DNA from: Niastella sp. OAS944
Lineage (GTDB): Bacteria; Bacteroidota; Bacteroidia; Chitinophagales; Chitinophagaceae
Length of the DNA stretch: 64,000 bases
Direction: 5' to 3'
Assembly (NCBI GenBank): GCA_024809215.1
Contig: JANUBW010000006.1
Location: 310,936-374,935, forward strand
The notes below the pieces were generated by a model. It did not search any database. It had not been told where the DNA came from and worked only from the letters and a program-made list of their open reading frames with translations. The stretch's first letter is position 1, and each line of letters opens with the position of its first letter. Below, in pieces: positions 62,034-64,000 of this stretch. The translations under genes and the position numbers were made by a program.

Positions 62034-64000
62034 CTAAAAGGTTACGTTCACACCGGCAGTGAATGTGCGGCTTTTAGGGAACGCTGAATAATCGACACCG
62101 GGCACCAGCTGGTTATAACCACTGTTGCGGGTGGTGCTTACTTCGGGATCGTACCCACTGTAATTCGTCCACACAAATGCGTTGTATACAGTTGCATACA
62201 CCCTGAATTTGGTGAGGTAAAATTTGGAGATCAAATTTTTAGGAAGCGAGTAGCCCAATGTAAGCGTATTCAGGCGCAGGAAGGAGCCGTCTTCCACTGC
62301 CCATGAGTGAAAGTATGGTGAGGTACCGCCCATTGAGAACGGCGACCATATTTTGGGGTTGGGGTTTAATGCTGCCAGTTCCTTCAGGTCGGTTACCAGA
62401 GCCCCGCTTTCGTTTATATAATGAAAGCGATTGTTATAGTTAACTGTATTCAACATATTGGCGAAGGAGTTGCGGTAATACATGTTGAATGAGATGCGCC
62501 CGGTATTATAGATCTGGTTACCGTAAACCCAATTAAAAAAGGCCGCGAGGTCAAAACCCTTATACGTTACATTGAAGCCGAAACCGCCTGTTGCTTTAGG
62601 CAGTGCACGGCCAATTACAGTGCGGTCATCTGCTGTAATGGTGCCGCTTGAGTCGAGGTCTTTTAATTTAAGCACACCTGGCCGCAGGCTGATACCTCCA
62701 AGGTCCTGACCGTGCACGCCATCGGCAAGTATGTATTTTTTGGTAGCTGCATCATAACCGGTAAAATCGTCAACGGTATACATGCCTTCGGTCACATAGC
62801 CATACATTAACCCAATAGTTTGGCCGCGGTACAAACGGTAATCGTCAATTGTTTTAAGATCGGTGCCGGCCCAGTTTGAATTGAACGTACGTTCATCAAC
62901 GCCATCGAGCTTATCGATGCGGGCGCGGTTAACACCAATATTGAAGTTGAAGCTGATGGTAAGATCGGCTTTATTGATGATGTCGGCATTCAACCCCAAT
63001 TCAATACCCCTGTTTGAGGTTTGCCCAATATTGCGTTGTTGGGTGCTGAAACCGGAGGTGGGTGGAATGGCCGATTGTACCAGCAGGTCTTTGGTGGTGT
63101 TATGATAAAAATCGAGCGTACCGGCTATGCGATTATTTAATAAACCAAAATCCAAACCGATGTTACGGGTAATAGTAGTTTCCCATTTTACTTCGGGATT
63201 GGTTAGCTGTGTGCTGGCAAATGTATAATATGGGTTAAGTGTTTCGCCTGCGCCATAGGGCCGCGATTGTTCAGGCTTGAATAACATGCGCCATTGATCG
63301 GAACTGATATTGTTATTACCAACAGAACCGTAACTGGCCCTTAGCTTCAGGTCGGTGATAAATGGCAGCTTGGTCATGAACTCTTCTGAAGAAATACGCC
63401 AGGCAAAAGAAGCGGCAGGGAACAGCCCCCATTGTTTGCCGGGTGCAAACTGGGTGCTTCCATCGTACCGCCCGGTAAGGTTAAAAATATATTTATCGTT
63501 GTACTGGTAAATGACCCGGCCAAAAAAGGAAGCTGTTTTCTCCGGTGCAATATCTGTGGTTGTATGAATGTCGGTAGTGCCAAAGCCCATGGTAGCAAAC
63601 AGCTTTTCGGGAGTAACATCTACGTTGAAATATTTTGCACGATTATATTCTTCAAAACCTTTGCCTCTTGCCAGCATTTCCTGACCAACCAAAAAGGTGA
63701 AATCGTGTACAAGGTTTTTATTGAAACGATAGTTTAACGTGTTGGTTAAACGATAGTCGCGCAGTTTGGTTTGGTTAATTTCTCCCATTGGCAAATTCAT
63801 GCCTTCGTTCCTTGCAGTACTGGTTAAGGGACCATAGTAACGGCGGGTTTCGTTGAATGATAAGCCCAAGCTGTATTCAGAACGGAATGTAAGGTTGCGC
63901 AGAATGCTCCAGGTAGCGCCTGCATTAAAGTTGAACTGGCGATTGATCTTTCTGCGATAATCCTGTTGCGTAAGCTGAACGGGATTTATCATATTGGCGA
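62034..64000 (-). CDS. SusC-family TonB-linked outer membrane transporter, C-terminal part (cut by window end)
   Basis: The frame is open to the window edge with no start codon preference visible (an internal Met at 63992 is not a start), so about 655 residues of the barrel half are seen. SusC barrel motifs: NRQFNFNAGATWSILRNLTFRSEYSLGL, LTGRYDGSTQFAPGKQWGLFPAASFAWRISSEEF, LKLRASYGSVGNNNIS, NRGIELGLNADIINKADL, KATGGFGFNVTYKGFDLAAFFNWVYGNQIYN, WAVEDGSFLRLNTLTLGYSLPKNL and the terminal FTAGVNVTF. First visible gene of the pectin PUL. Confidence 0.95.
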   Translation of the reverse strand, partial: ANMINPVQLTQQDYRRKINRQFNFNAGATWSILRNLTFRSEYSLGLSFNETRRYYGPLTSTARNEGMNLPMGEINQTKLRDYRLTNTLNYRFNKNLVHDFTFLVGQEMLARGKGFEEYNRAKYFNVDVTPEKLFATMGFGTTDIHTTTDIAPEKTASFFGRVIYQYNDKYIFNLTGRYDGSTQFAPGKQWGLFPAASFAWRISSEEFMTKLPFITDLKLRASYGSVGNNNISSDQWRMLFKPEQSRPYGAGETLNPYYTFASTQLTNPEVKWETTITRNIGLDFGLLNNRIAGTLDFYHNTTKDLLVQSAIPPTSGFSTQQRNIGQTSNRGIELGLNADIINKADLTISFNFNIGVNRARIDKLDGVDERTFNSNWAGTDLKTIDDYRLYRGQTIGLMYGYVTEGMYTVDDFTGYDAATKKYILADGVHGQDLGGISLRPGVLKLKDLDSSGTITADDRTVIGRALPKATGGFGFNVTYKGFDLAAFFNWVYGNQIYNTGRISFNMYYRNSFANMLNTVNYNNRFHYINESGALVTDLKELAALNPNPKIWSPFSMGGTSPYFHSWAVEDGSFLRLNTLTLGYSLPKNLISKFYLTKFRVYATVYNAFVWTNYSGYDPEVSTTRNSGYNQLVPGVDYSAFPKSRTFTAGVNVTF

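Noticed and set aside
1..64000. tRNA, rRNA and riboswitch genes
   Set aside because: No T-loop/anticodon arrangement, rRNA segments or known riboswitch cores were recognised on reading both strands; nearly all sequence is protein-coding.

Overview
The window reads as a chromosomal segment of a plant-polysaccharide-degrading Bacteroidota, most likely a Chitinophagaceae-type soil bacterium. The reasons are five SusC/SusD-type gene pairs (one cut by the window end), a hybrid two-component system (HTCS) regulator, two proteins with C-terminal type IX secretion (T9SS) sorting domains, Bacteroidota-type promoters (TTTG-N19-TAnnTTTG), and Chitinophagaceae-like coding style. The genus is inference. 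I saw no rRNA, tRNA, phage, insertion sequence or CRISPR array.

Layout. 1-1.6 kb: an AraC-type regulator cut by the window start and a divergent aldo/keto reductase. 1.7-3.6 kb: a secreted alginate-lyase-family enzyme with a ricin-type lectin module and T9SS tail. 3.9-19.9 kb: a polysaccharide utilization locus (PUL) made of an HTCS sensor-regulator, two tandem SusC/SusD pairs, a CHRD-domain lipoprotein and a GH28-like beta-helix enzyme. 19.9-23.0 kb: a small oxidoreductase island with HxlR regulator/SDR and AraC regulator/SDR pairs. 23.3-28.3 kb: a third SusC/SusD pair with a textbook promoter and a stand-alone carboxypeptidase-regulatory-like domain. 28.3-30.4 kb: a PhyH dioxygenase plus SDR operon preceded by a 42-codon ORF ending in a cysteine tract. 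30.5-34.9 kb: a GH5-CBM13 lipoprotein convergent with a PL1 pectate lyase, a GlxA-type regulator and an SRPBCC protein. 35.2-44.7 kb: a GH2 glycosidase, a fourth SusC/SusD pair and a divergent GH43, with two LacI-type palindromes in the divergent gap. 45.0-52.2 kb: an orphan protein, a tripartite RND efflux operon and a small membrane protein. 52.4-64 kb: a pectin PUL on the minus strand (SusC cut by the window end, SusD, DUF5123-like lipoprotein, and a 2014-residue pectate lyase/pectin methylesterase fusion with T9SS tail).

How the genes fit together. Surface and secreted enzymes (PL1, CE8, GH28-like, GH43, GH2, GH5, alginate-lyase-like) would cut pectin and associated hemicellulose or uronan chains. 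SusD lipoproteins and SusC TonB-dependent transporters would import oligomers, and the HTCS and unlinked LacI/AraC-type regulators would switch the loci on. Similar direct-repeat boxes upstream of the first SusC and of the distant GH5 suggest that one HTCS may control both.

The most unusual non-coding content is twofold. First, there is the cysteine-tract leader ORF before the PhyH/SDR operon. Second, several unrelated intergenic elements share one architecture: short 5-10 bp words repeated degenerately in one orientation and then in the reverse orientation, mostly just after stop codons. No database search or structure prediction could be run; family names rest on recognisable motifs and domain order.
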